Assembly: GCF_947507565.1 (NCBI RefSeq)
Contig: NC_089177.1
Span: 3,532,648 to 3,596,647 of the forward strand
Length of the DNA stretch: 64,000 nucleotides
Direction: 5' to 3'
Source of the DNA: Oscarella lobularis
Lineage: Eukaryota; Porifera; Homoscleromorpha; Homosclerophorida; Oscarellidae
Under the pieces are notes generated by a model, which saw nothing but the letters and a program-made list of their open reading frames with translations, searched no databases and had not been told where the DNA came from. Of the stretch, positions 19,491 through 30,400 are shown piece after piece (positions within the stretch are counted from its first letter, which is position 1; every line of letters begins with the position of its first letter). The translations under genes were made by a program, and so were the position numbers.

Positions 19491-21533
19491 TTTCCAGCAG
19501 AAAGGAATTGTAAGCTCCAAGGCCAGCCAAAATTCCTATTTCATTAGATTTCACGTTTTTGGACCTTAGCATATATCCGCAAAATTCATTTAGACAGACA
19601 GTCTCTCCATTTCTAAAAATAAATGAGCCTCTGCCGAGATTGTACGAGAGCGCGCGTCTTACCTCACATACGCTCCATACGTTCCAAATTCATCGACAAC
19701 GTCCACTTCTTGCAGTTGAGTCTGACTTGGCTCTCCGTACCGAATAATGTAATTCTTACTAGTGGGCGGTCGTATTCGTTCCACTAGCACAAATCCGCTC
19801 CTCTCACTCGTGCCATCAATCTCCAGCAGTTTCCTCTTCAGACAGTCATCAAAAAAATTATTTCCTATACCAAAGAAATTCTTTTTTGCCACCATTGCTA
19901 CAGTAAATTTTGTGACCTCCGCCTTCTCTTTGTGGCTTCAAGACGTATTGGTCAGGACAAGCCAAGGCCATTGCAGTAGCCTCGTCACCCTCGCAACACT
20001 TAATTGAAAGAGAGATTCAAAGGTACTTGCAAAGTATGTATACACTATTAATTCTTACTCGAGCTAGCGAGTATTGGCGACAGAATGTAGCCCTGAGACG
20101 CTTGATCAATTCAGAATCGTCTACGAACCTAGACAAATATAAATTTTGCATATTGATACTTCAGCATTAGAGATCTTAGAGTCTTTTTACCTTTCAAGTA
20201 CTCCTGGTTTGGAGAGCTCCTGCTGAACTTTTTTGGTGCCAGTCAAGTGAAGTGCGACAGACGGTGACTGAATGCTTTTTGACCGTTCCAAAAGTAAACG
20301 AGCCTCCCAGTGCTAAACAAAGAACATTATAGAATGATTAAATGACTTCTTTTTCATTATTCTGCCTTTTTGGTGGAATAGTGTTTTGGTAGAAAAGCGC
20401 CTCGGAAGTAGCACACGGCAACTTCGTCTGTTCCGCTAAAAATAATAACAATACTAAAGTTCGCAGCCTATCGCGTTTGATTACATACATAATTAATTTC
20501 TTGTCGTCGTCTAGTTTTGCTTCCATTGTACCTCCTTCAATGATGTCATCGAAAGGGACAAGAATAGAGCGAATGGAATAGCTAGCAAAAACGTCATGAT
20601 CACCATGGAATTCCTACTATGTATGGGGCCTACTTTTCGTATAAGTCAAGTTCCATTGCAAATATATCAAAGATATTTCTCTCCAGTGGCTCGGTAATAA
20701 AAGCAATAACGGCCCTTTATGATAACAGTATACCTCGCTATGTCGCGGAGCCCAGACATGTCCGCCTTACTTGGGAGACCCGTACTCCTTGAAAGCGACC
20801 GCTAATCCTTTAGTGAAGTCATGAATTACAAAATTAGACGGTATCTTGTCTTCATAGTCCGCTGATACGCCGCCATGAAGAAGACTATATGTATAGCTGA
20901 AAAGACACTGAATAAATCTTATTGCTAAACGTAGGGGTTTTATCGTACCGATGAAGCAAAGGCATTCGTTCGGAAATTCCGCCAAGTGAAGCAGCAATCA
21001 TGTTGAATTCGAGCTGCTGCAAGCTCGTCAGACTACATCCGGTTTTCTTTTTCGATTCCAACATATAATCCGATCTCATCAATATCAAAGCAGGCCTCTG
21101 AGAAAGAACAAAAAAAGGTGACGTCACACAGAAAAGAAAAGCAAGTCACACCTTCACAGATTCTCTACTCGTCGTTTTTAAAATTTCGACTAAATTTCCC
21201 GTGAAATCATCTGCTGCGGCAACGCTAAAGAATAAAAGAATCAGCTCGCACGTGACGTACATCTATTACAATAAAGTAGGCGGTACCCTACTTCGTCAAG
21301 GACTCCACTAGAAACTTCGTATCCATGCTGACGCGATCGAGAAGCAAGGAAAAGTCGCTTTGCAGTGATTTTGCATACTCCATTTCCGATTGGGGAAACG
21401 GTGTAGGAAAAAGGCAAAAGGGAGCGTAAATTGCGCTCAGATCGGGTCCCGCTACGTTGGGATCTTGTAGCAATTCGATTCGATGGTGAAGGGCAAACAG
21501 CTTCGCTTTCCTTACGATTTCGCTCACATCCAT
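19480..21533 (-). CDS. GSS: Glutathione synthetase
   Basis: GSS is a cytosolic ATP-grasp enzyme that joins gamma-glutamylcysteine and glycine. The start at 21533 reads [32 protein letters not shown] and LMRSDYMLE (family NRSDYM) follow. Then come [13 protein letters not shown] (family QIEINTISASFGG) and [13 protein letters not shown]. Further exons give the ATP-binding loop [12 protein letters not shown], after removal of a short intron at about 19868-19925, and VLVERIRPP. The final exon ends [17 protein letters not shown] with stop at 19480-19482, as in the vertebrate C-terminus. About ten exons. The gene is divergent from the ankyrin gene (start codons 131 bp apart). Confidence 0.94.
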
Positions 21534-21663
21534 GATAACAATTCAAGGCACGTGAGTGCAGAATGGTGCAGATCCTGTCACGTGCTCTTCCAGAGTCGTA
21601 TCTAACGCGCTACAGCATCGAACTTTGGCGCGAGAAACGAATACGCGAGGACTCGTTCCTGCG

Positions 21664-23673
21664 ATGGAAATTGACGCGTGCGAGACCGAGTCGGCTTTGA
21701 TGCCGACTCGAAACGTTGGTTCGAATACCGATAAGACTCCAAAATCGTCGCGAAAGCGTCGATCGTCGACGCCGTGTCCCGAAAGTGGTCGTACACCTTC
21801 GACTGGGCTGGAGACGACGCCGAAATCGGTGTCTATGAGGTCGAACGATTCGACGCCGTCGCGAGTGCCTCACGCTTGCAAAAGAAAAGCGCTTCATTTC
21901 GGTGCGTGTCGCCTCGAACGAGATCCGGCCTCGAGTCGTCACCCCTCGTCCTTTTAGAGTCCCCCAAGGCGCCAATTTCGATCGCGAGCGGTCTAACGGA
22001 GCGCCAACAGTTAAGCCTGCTGCTGGAAATGACGGCGAACGAGAAGAATCAGACAGCGAATCGGCGAAGCGAACGATCGAGTTCCCGTATTAAAATAGGC
22101 GGTAAACGAACGAACTGGAGAATACACAAGCGAAACGAACGCGGCGAGACGCCACTACACGTCGCCTGCATCAGAGGCGATTCGGACGCCGTGCAAAAGT
22201 TGATTGAACAAGGCGCGCAAATCAATTGCGGAGATCACGCAGGTTGATTCAATAACGAATTGTTGATGACGTCATATAATCACATATAGGATGGACCCCA
22301 TTGCACGAGGCGGCCAATCACGGACACGGTGAAATTGTTAGGATTTTATTGGAGAATGGAGCTGATCCAAATGCCCTTGGAATGGATGATATCACTCCAC
22401 TTCAAGATGCCATCACAAACGGTCACAATGAGGTAAAAGAGAGAGAGATCACAGTCATTAATTAAAATAATATATACCTGTTACAGGTGGTGACTATTTT
22501 GATTGAGATTGGAGACGCCGACTCTCGTATTCAAAATGCCGCGGGCCAGAATGCAATAGACTTGGCTAAAGAGATGAATCAAACCGATCTAGTTCAACGT
22601 CTTCTCCAAAAGGAATCGCACCGGCAAAAGAATTCGATTTCCGACGGCAGCGATCTGTGTTGCACGCCTCTCGACCACGAGGAATTAAAAACGCGAGAGG
22701 AAAGTCCCCGCGAAGAGAATTCAAAAGAGATCATTCTCGCGGAGGATGATTCTCCTCTTATTGATGCGGAACATCTAAAGGGATTCGTCCTGGGAGAAAT
22801 ACTGGGACACAGGCGAGATGAAGGAGAAGAGGAAAGCCCAGTGGCACTATTGCCTGAAGTAGAGCAAATAGAGCCTCTTTCCTCGCCCCTTTCCTCTCCA
22901 AAGAAGACTTCCACCAACCCTAATTATTCCCCAACCCTTGTGCCTAAAAAACGACTCGTTCAGCAGTGGGTAAGAATTCAATTAGGTAGTGTATTGGGTA
23001 GAAATTTACTTTGCCGTCAGACTGGAAAGCGGTTTGATGATTGGGTTGAAAAAATTGCGGATGAGTGGGATTTTAGCGAGGCTCTGTTTCTCACTAAGAA
23101 CTACACGTTGGTAAATCCCAACGAATCTTGCAATGAGGTACAATGCATTAATTGCTATCGACTGGACACAAACGGAGGTTCTTCTCTTAGACTCAATCTG
23201 AGCTAAAACGTTTGCTTACTAAGCACAAAACTGAGAAGGTAGGTAAATGGGAGCGGGACCAGACTCCAAATATTTATAATGTATACCTTTTTGCTGCAAA
23301 GGAAAAGTTGATTCTTGCGTTTGAAATGAGGCTATTTCGCGCGCTCTGGGACACGAGCCCACTCCAGCCAAGTGGTGGTGTAGCATTTTGTGATACAATG
23401 AAGCCACGAGTTCCAACCGAAAGCCCAACCATTTATCCCCCACGAGAATCTCTGCTGAAAGACACTAGAGACAAATACAACCAAGCAGCGGTGCGTAAAC
23501 ACGTGCCCAAACAGTATAAGAGTACAAATTATTCATAGGAATGCTTACGTCTGAGACAACAAGCCGAACTGGACACGTTCGAAGCGCTGGGAAAACTCTA
23601 CGGGAATTCTCAAAATTTAGAACAGGCTTTTATTGAACCTTTTTTAATTAAAACGTCTTCTTATAAACAATAA
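21664..23673 (+). CDS. Ankyrin-repeat nuclear protein, ANKRD11/ANKRD12-like
   Basis: Exon 1 (21664-about 21898) is rich in Ser, Thr and basic residues ([17 protein letters not shown]). After splicing it continues [18 protein letters not shown] and [10 protein letters not shown]. The ankyrin block begins [19 protein letters not shown] (22120-22185), then [20 protein letters not shown] and [20 protein letters not shown]. This phrasing, KRNERGET...GWTPLHEA...LDDDTPL, is the signature of ANKRD11/12, chromatin-associated co-regulators. An acidic linker follows (22630-22870). The C-terminal exons contain [18 protein letters not shown] (23307-23360) and [16 protein letters not shown], plausibly the conserved tail. 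Stop TAA at 23671-23673 sits inside AATAAA. At about 500 residues it is much shorter than the vertebrate proteins (over 2000). Family assignment rests on the ankyrin block. Confidence 0.8.
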
Positions 23674-23752
23674 AGAAAGACCGTTATTGACACTGCAACA
23701 CAACACAACCGAACGAATGTCTGTTGTCTATAGGGGGCAGCAAAAGACAACG

Positions 23753-24447
23753 CTATTGGAAATACGAGAACGCAACCAAACCACTCGCGATCGCGATGCT
23801 GGAAAAAAGGGCCAATAAAACGGTTCCCAACCCTAACTGAAGCCAAGCTACCCCGCCGTCTTTCCTGGTTACCTCGTCCTTTTCGATCTTCTTTATTTCT
23901 ACCGCTGTTTTCTCTTCGATTGCGCCGGCATTCGCATCCGCTTTGATGCTGCGCATCGGGCGACGAGTCAGAGCCGACGGCGAAGGCGACGACGCTTCGT
24001 CGTCGTCGCTCCACAGTTCGGTTCGCTCCGCGTCGACTCGGCGGCGTTTTCGCGTTCGCGGAGTCGTCGTCGTCGTCGTCTTCGGCGTTGGCTTGGGAGA
24101 CGATAGCGTGGCGTTGCCCACTTTTCCACGACGCGGGGTCGTTCGATGCTTCTTCTAAGACGAAATTCGACGAAGGGAATGACTCTTCTTGTTTTTTTTT
24201 ACCGTTTGCGCTTCTTCGAACTCTCGGAGAAGCGGCTCGCAGCTGGTGAGGTTCTTGCGCGGCTCCCAGCTGTTGTGTCTGCTCGAGTAGCCTTTCCATT
24301 TCACGTAGTAGGCGTTCTTCGAGGCGTTGTACTGAAGAATTTTTTCCACCTGCGATTAGCGTTCGATCTTGAATTCTGAAGAACTTCGGAAAACGTTACC
24401 TCGTACACCTCCGAGTCGCTGTTGTCACTACTGCTGCTCTTTTCCAT
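23753..24447 (-). CDS. Chromodomain protein with predicted C-terminal membrane anchor
   Basis: Three exons (24400-24447, 24203-24349, 23753-24154) join in frame to 198 residues. Residues about 14-65 form a chromodomain: EVYEVEKILQYN, then AYYVKWKGYSSRHNSWEP. It has the aromatic residues expected for a methyl-lysine cage and is closest to HP1/Polycomb-type chromodomains. A basic and Ser/Thr-rich linker follows, including TTTTTTPRTRKRRRV, a likely nuclear localisation signal, and an acidic patch. The extreme C-terminus is a strongly hydrophobic stretch of about 25 residues, LGLGTVLLALFSSIAIASG, ending VAFSYFQ. That is a tail-anchor topology with the chromodomain on the nucleoplasmic/cytosolic side. 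HP1 chromoshadow and Polycomb repressor-box domains are absent. A role in tethering chromatin to the nuclear envelope is inference. Confidence 0.85.
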
Positions 24448-24544
24448 GACGTTTTTGAATCAAATGGCTTCTGCGCATGCGCGCGAATTTGTCAAGACCA
24501 CTTCCCTCCTAGTGTTCACTGTAGTACGAGTGCGAAATTGAAAA

Positions 24545-25515
24545 ATGAACACCGTCTCGGAAAGTGTGATTACGCCGATGCTACTCTCGTTCGGGGGGAT
24601 ACCCTCGTGACGTCACGCAATTCCACCAATCACGCGACTCGATTTGTTGAACACGTTTAGGCAAGTTGGTGCTTCGGGCATCCTGCGGTTCCTGCTAGTG
24701 CGATCGACGCCCGCAACATCAAAAAGGATAGGACTCGCACAGAGTCAGACCCAGTGGATCATAGTGAACGACGAGTCCCTGAACAAGTGAAAGGTCAGTT
24801 CGAGCAAAGGAACTCGGTAGAACGGCTAGTACCAATTGATTCTCACACAAGACTAGACGAAATGTATACCGTAGTACCCAATGAACTGCGTAAAGATTTG
24901 TATAGGTACTTTGCGATGAACGACCGCCAGCTGCGATCCTCCTACAATGAAGGTGCATCATCTACTTATGTGTCTGTGACGTTTTCTTTACCTAGCATCA
25001 ATTGTAGACATTGATATATTGTACGCCAGAGAGGTTTTGCTACCGAGTCCAACACCGGTGAGAAAAACTTGGCAAGGACCTCTGGATCTGTTCAAGCCAG
25101 AAGCGACCGTCGTCTTGCCTACCCAAAAAATGGTCGCTGTTCGGAATTTGCGTAGGGAAGACATTGAGGCAAACGAAGAGGCGACGGCGGGCGCAAAAAC
25201 TCGAAAGCTGAAAATTCACCAAATATTGAGAATAGTGAAGTGCTCAATAACTCACCAAGCTACCATCACGCTGGAACCGCACAGCTTCATTCAGGGTGCA
25301 AAGGTAAAAAAATTAGATTAGAACTATTTCTCCTTATGGTTTACCTTCTCGAGGCGTGGGATCTTATTGTGTCGGCCAATCAGCCGCTGTTTCGCGTTGC
25401 ACCTCGAGAAGGCTGGGCGGCTGCCAACGGCGAGATGGCCCGCCGTCAGCTGTCTTTTCCCCAATGTGATGACCTTAGCGTTGGTGACATGTTACTCGTG
25501 GGAGAATGTAATTAA
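24545..25515 (+). CDS. Orphan multi-exon gene
   Basis: A gene model can be built from ATG at 24545 (MNTVSES) spliced to 24661 (acceptor CGTTTAG; ASWCFGHPAVPASAIDARN). An exon to about 24950 has DEMYTVVPNELRKDLYRYF. The next exon (about 25009-25301) begins DIDILYAREVLLPSPTPV and contains KLKIHQILRIVKCSITHQ. After a 49 bp intron the last exon reads AWDLIVSANQPLFRVAPREG and ends at 25515. All junctions keep frame. The predicted product, about 290 residues, shows no signal peptide, no membrane span and no motif I recognise. The gene is divergent from the chromodomain gene (98 bp between start codons). The first exon is the least certain part. Confidence 0.55.
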
Positions 25516-25687
25516 ATAACGTATTCTATATATTCGTTTCTTAGTTAGATGATAATATATTTGTTTGCTTTCGGTGGGTGACCATAATTTCGACGTAAGT
25601 AACGTTGTGGGAAAGACAAAAATCGATTCATTTTAAAAACGACCAGAAAAAAACAAATTTAAAAGAAGTCAAAGAGATGTGACCCAA

Positions 25688-27334
25688 TCACTTTTCCCAC
25701 CAGGAGGCTGGAGGCGGGGGGGGGGGGGGGGGGGGGGGGGGGAGAGACTGAGGTATCCTACGTATCATTAAGATTCAATTACCTGGCATTGGCATTGTCG
25801 TAACCGTGGCCAGGGAGGCAAGACAATCGACGCAGGCGTGCTGAAACGCTTTGCCCGCTTTCGAGACGGCGTGGCTTTCAAATAGGAGTCCACGTCAATT
25901 TTTTATACGCGTGAAAAAAACGAGTGCTCACCTTTTCCAAGCGGCTTCGTTGATCCATACTTCATAGACGGTAATCATCGTGCTTTCGTCGTAAGTGCGC
26001 ACTAGCAAGCTATTTAGAAGTGAGATGTCTGCGAGGAAATAACGTTTGAGATTCGTTCTTACTGAAGACAGTCGTCTTCTGCGGAAAAATCGGCGCAATA
26101 CGTCTTGAGTGCTGCCTTGAACTCTTCATCCTTAGACTCGTTGACTTCGAATTGTTTAAAAACAACCAAAACCTAAATTTTCTTATTGGAAAAATCAATA
26201 GGGCACTTCCAATCCTCGATTACCAATTTATCGTCATCCTTTGAAATTCTCTCTTCGCTAGCAACGCCAAGGGAAAGCTACAGGAAGCGTATCATAGCAA
26301 CGCATATATATAGATTAATTCACCCCCTTTTTCTCTCTCTTACCTTGCCTTCCAATTTGCTCACCAGTTCAGCCAGTCGGCTCACCTGCGATCCAAGCGC
26401 ATCACCCGATGCCCCGGACTGAAGTCGAGCCATCTGACGTGCTTTCTTTCCGCTGCCAATAGCATCGCCGTCGCCGACTTTATCCGCAAACGTTGCCTGC
26501 TGCACGTTCGGTCTAAGAGAGAAGAAGACGAGATACAGAACACTTTTTTTAAAAAAACGTAACATACCTCGATTTAATGGTCTGCTCATCAATTTTATCA
26601 ATAGCAATACCAATGGGTTTTCCTAGATACTTGAGTTGATTCAAAACCTAGACAGAGAAAATCAATTAATTAATTAATTAATTAATTTTAAAAATTCCCA
26701 CGTACTTCTTTCATTAGAAAACGAGTCGAAAATTGCTCCTCAAACGTTGCCTCGCCATAGCCCTATTCAAGTTCTCACGTTTTCTCACTGGACAACTCCG
26801 CAAACGACTCCTACCTTAGCTGTAGCAAAGAGGGCTCGATTTATCGAAGCATTGAGGTCTTCGAGTGCGGCAAAAATTTCGCCAAACGGACCCCAAGTTT
26901 TCGAAAAATGAGCTATAGAAATACATAGCATAGCATATATATACTATCTATGTAATTATCACTCACCGCACAGTTCTCCCGTGTCGATGTTGCTAAAAGC
27001 CAAGAGAAAGTGAGATGGAAAAAAATCCCAAAAATGTCTTCTTCCCCCTTACTCGCTTTTATCCGTGTCGATGTCGTGGAAAAGCTTTTCTAGCTCTTCT
27101 GAGCTTACGACGCCGTCGGCAAAGAAGGAATTGAATTCGCTCATCGACAAGGCGTTGTCATCTGCGTTCGCGAGGAAGGTTAGGAGTCGATATTTTCGTT
27201 TTTCTTCGCTTTTTAACCGTTTTTGTCGGCTCTTCTAAATACCTAAAACCGTTATTCTTGCAAAGCGTTGCTAGGAAGTGAGAAACTGTCGCCGTTACGT
27301 CGTAGAATATGGACATTCCCTTCTTCGTCGCCAT
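25688..27334 (-). CDS. NECAB: N-terminal EF-hand calcium-binding protein (NECAB)
   Basis: NECABs are cytosolic calcium-binding proteins with N-terminal EF-hand, a NECAB homogeneous region and a C-terminal ABM (antibiotic biosynthesis monooxygenase-like) domain. Here the order is the same. The start at 27334 (MATKKGMSIFYDV) leads to FFADGVVSSEELEKLFHDI with one EF-hand loop, DTDKSENIDTGE. Then come AALEDLNASINRALF, EEQFSTRFLMKEVLNQL and a coiled coil, SRLAELVSKLEGK. The ABM part is VLVVFKQFEVNESKDEEF, then YEVWINEAAWKR. After the last intron the protein ends TTMPASWWEK, like the vertebrate VPASWWILNN. The last intron's polypyrimidine tract is the long C run (a G run on the + strand, 25716-25742). 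About nine small introns. Confidence 0.92.
25716..25742 (+). repeat. Homopolymer run of 27 G (C run in the NECAB acceptor)
   Basis: An uninterrupted G run of about 27. On the coding strand of NECAB it is a C run that ends at GCCTCCAG, the acceptor of the last exon (25688-25707). It could form G-quadruplexes, and its true length may differ from the assembly. Confidence 0.85.
26663..26687. repeat. (TTAA)n tract in a NECAB intron
   Basis: A self-complementary AATT/TTAA tetranucleotide run of six units, the same kind as at 14747, 30030, 54667, 55644 and 59617. Confidence 0.85.
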
Positions 27335-27433
27335 TTCTTCTGATGGGCGTAGCGCGCTTTAGAAAGAAATAGATCCATATGGACACTTTTCCTAAGATAG
27401 CAATAATAAATTGACATACAAAATCACAAATTA

Positions 27434-30400
27434 TCAGTTGCGCTCATTGCCGAGATCCAACAAAATGGTCACAATTTCAAACGGTTTCAGTACAAGTTCC
27501 ACAGAGTGACGGCCGTCTTGAACCAATAAAGGCTCCAAATCATCCTCCAAAAGATCCGATCTACAAAAAAATTCACACAAATACTTTTCTGACTCGTTCA
27601 ATAAACACACCTCCATGCAGATTCAATTTCAAAAAAAGACCACAGCTCTCCTTTTCGCTGTCCTCCAAACGCTTCGTACAGTCTCACGACTACACAATTA
27701 GGCCTCTCCTCAGCCTGAAAAATAACAAGTGCACGCTAGAAAAACGCTCTTCTTCTCGTGACTGTCTCTCCTTGCCTGCTTAATCGTTTCGAGAACAATT
27801 CCCGGCTCGGACATCCTGAAATAGGACTGTGACCCTTATGAAAAATTGGTCAGATTTCAAAACAAAGTACGGATCCTGCACAATCCCTACCATCTTCAGC
27901 ATCGGTCACAGAAAAACACCGAAGAGGAAAATTGAGTGAATAGGCTTCCCTAATTACACCAGCTGACTGTAGATCACCTGAAACAAGGAACAGTCCTGAG
28001 AAGTCCACAAGAGAAATGTTGACCAACCTTCGTGCGGCATAAGCGAATACGTAAAAACGTGCTCTCCCATGTCGGCCTCAGAATCCGGTGACTTAGACGA
28101 TCGAAGACTATACAACAAGATATTATTACCATGTGGTTGATACGTTGCTTTATGAACGTACAGGGACAGTCTCATGACGTTTTTGTGGGTCGAATAGCCA
28201 TATTTGCAATCGTTGAGCAAGGCAACTCCGAAACCGTGTTCGGAGAGATCGGCCCACTTGTGCGCACAGACCTCGCGGAAGAGCAATCTCAATTTAAGGC
28301 GAAATAAACGCGAAAGCGATTTACTTCGAATCTAGCCTGATCCCACGACGTGTTGTAATGTGTTGGTCGCTGCAGGTGACCCATTTGAATTTCGTACGTC
28401 GCCTGGGTCGAACGAACGTCTAGCGGAAATTCCACTTTGAGAAATTTGTGACTTTCGTGCCAGTCGACCTGCAAGAGAAGAACAAGAACGATATCAGACA
28501 AAACATCCCAAAATTTCTCACTTTCCTTGGTTTGAAATTTAATAGACGGCGATCCGGCATCTAAGTAGACTGTCTGAACTATGTGGCTTCGTTCACTCAA
28601 AGGAATCCTTGTCTAAAGGTCATTACATTTTAATTCAAGCGCTCTGCAAAGTGTCCCCCACTTGAACGGAAACGCGCAACGGACCCCTGTCCATTGCCTC
28701 TGTCATTCCTCCGGCTGCTTCGGCTCTAAAAACAATTGCATTGACGGAAATATTTTTCAATACCCTTACCTCGTTTCCAGGTGATATTCCATGACATCCC
28801 ACGCGTCCCAGTATAAAGGTATGTCGTCGAACAGAACGAACTGATTGCAATACGTGCCAGGGCTAACAGCATCTCTAGTGAACAATAAATCGTTCAGCGA
28901 TTTTCAATGATTATTAAAATTATCAAACCTGTTGGTTGCTAGGAGAACGCACGAGACCAAGCGACCTCCGCTGTCAATAGTTGCCTTTAGTATTCCATTG
29001 GACAAAATGAAAAAGCCGTTTTTCTGATAAATACGTCGTGGTACTTTTTCTAGTATATGTTTTTCTACTGCTACCTCATCAATGCTCAGACTAGCGTCAT
29101 CGACTTTCTTTAGACACGAAAGACGAGCATTCTTGGCATACCCAAGCGAAGGCACCGATACGGCCACTGATTTTTAAAACATTTTTAAAACAAACTCTAG
29201 ACTTACATTCTCATTTACCTAAAATTGATTCATCTTCCGTTGCCACCTGACTTTGCCACTTACTAGACAAAGACGATCTTCGTCTCTTCGCTGCGGGACT
29301 CCGACCTTCCACGCAGCGCGGCAGAGCGACGATTTCCTGTCTTTCCCAAGGCAACGTGTTGACAATCAAAAGTCCAGAAATGTCAGGAGGCCCAACGACC
29401 TTCATTCAATCAAAAATAAACGCGTATTCATTCTGACCTGTTTACTAATTTACAGTGTCAAAGAGAGAGGCGCAAGCCTCGTTTAGAATCTTCGTTCCAG
29501 TAGTCTGAACGTCTAGATACAACAAAAATAATCACAATTGGTCGCAAAATAGTGACATCATTGACCTTCGTAATAAGCCATCGCATCCGCATACACCTTT
29601 CCTATCGAACTACCGGGAAGAACGTCGTGAAACTGATTGAGCAGGAGAAGCTTCCAAACGCGAAGCAACTCGCTTCTCGGATACGCAAATCCCTTTAGCA
29701 CTACAACGCCCAAAGCTTCACGTAAAGGAAGAATTACATGTCATCATCTTTCACGTACGCGATCCAATGGTAGCGAACATTTCAACGTCGTGAAGTAGTA
29801 TTTCTCCGCGCCGATTGGCCAGTTTTGTCTGAAAAAGAAAAAAGAGTGCGGTTGGGTTACGTCGAGGATTTGTTTCTGGTTGCTATATATACCTGAGCTT
29901 GAGTTGTATACGTGCCTCGATGCAATTCCAAATAAAGTTCCCCGACCCAGTCGACGAGATTCCGTCTCTCGTTTCGCTTCTCTATGCCCTCGAAAAACGA
30001 GTCGACTGTCGATAGTTCAACGCTGAGTGATTAATTAATTAATTAATCAGATTTTGACGTCTCGATGCATTGAACCGACTTTGGACAACCGGCTACACTT
30101 TTTAGTCTCTCGAGTCTTTCGAGCATATCCTCGCTAAAAATTTGGTTTTCGTTGTCAATGGAGAAAAAAGGATTTTTTGACGTACTTTGGACCGCCGCCG
30201 CCGTCGCCGTATCCGTACAATAGCAACGAATGACTCGATCGACCCAAATCTTTCATGTTCGTTTGACTCTTGATGATCTGGGGAGAAACGCAACGTTAAA
30301 TGTATATATAAAACATGATTCTTTCTTCTCAAGTTCACATCATGAACTGACGCGTCAGATCCGTACGTATCGGCTGGGGGAAAGTGCACGAGACAGCTAC

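Noticed and set aside
24443-24447. Chromodomain gene as a Polycomb CBX or HP1 ortholog
   Set aside because: The chromoshadow domain (HP1) and the C-terminal Pc repressor box (CBX) are absent, so only the chromodomain itself is shared.
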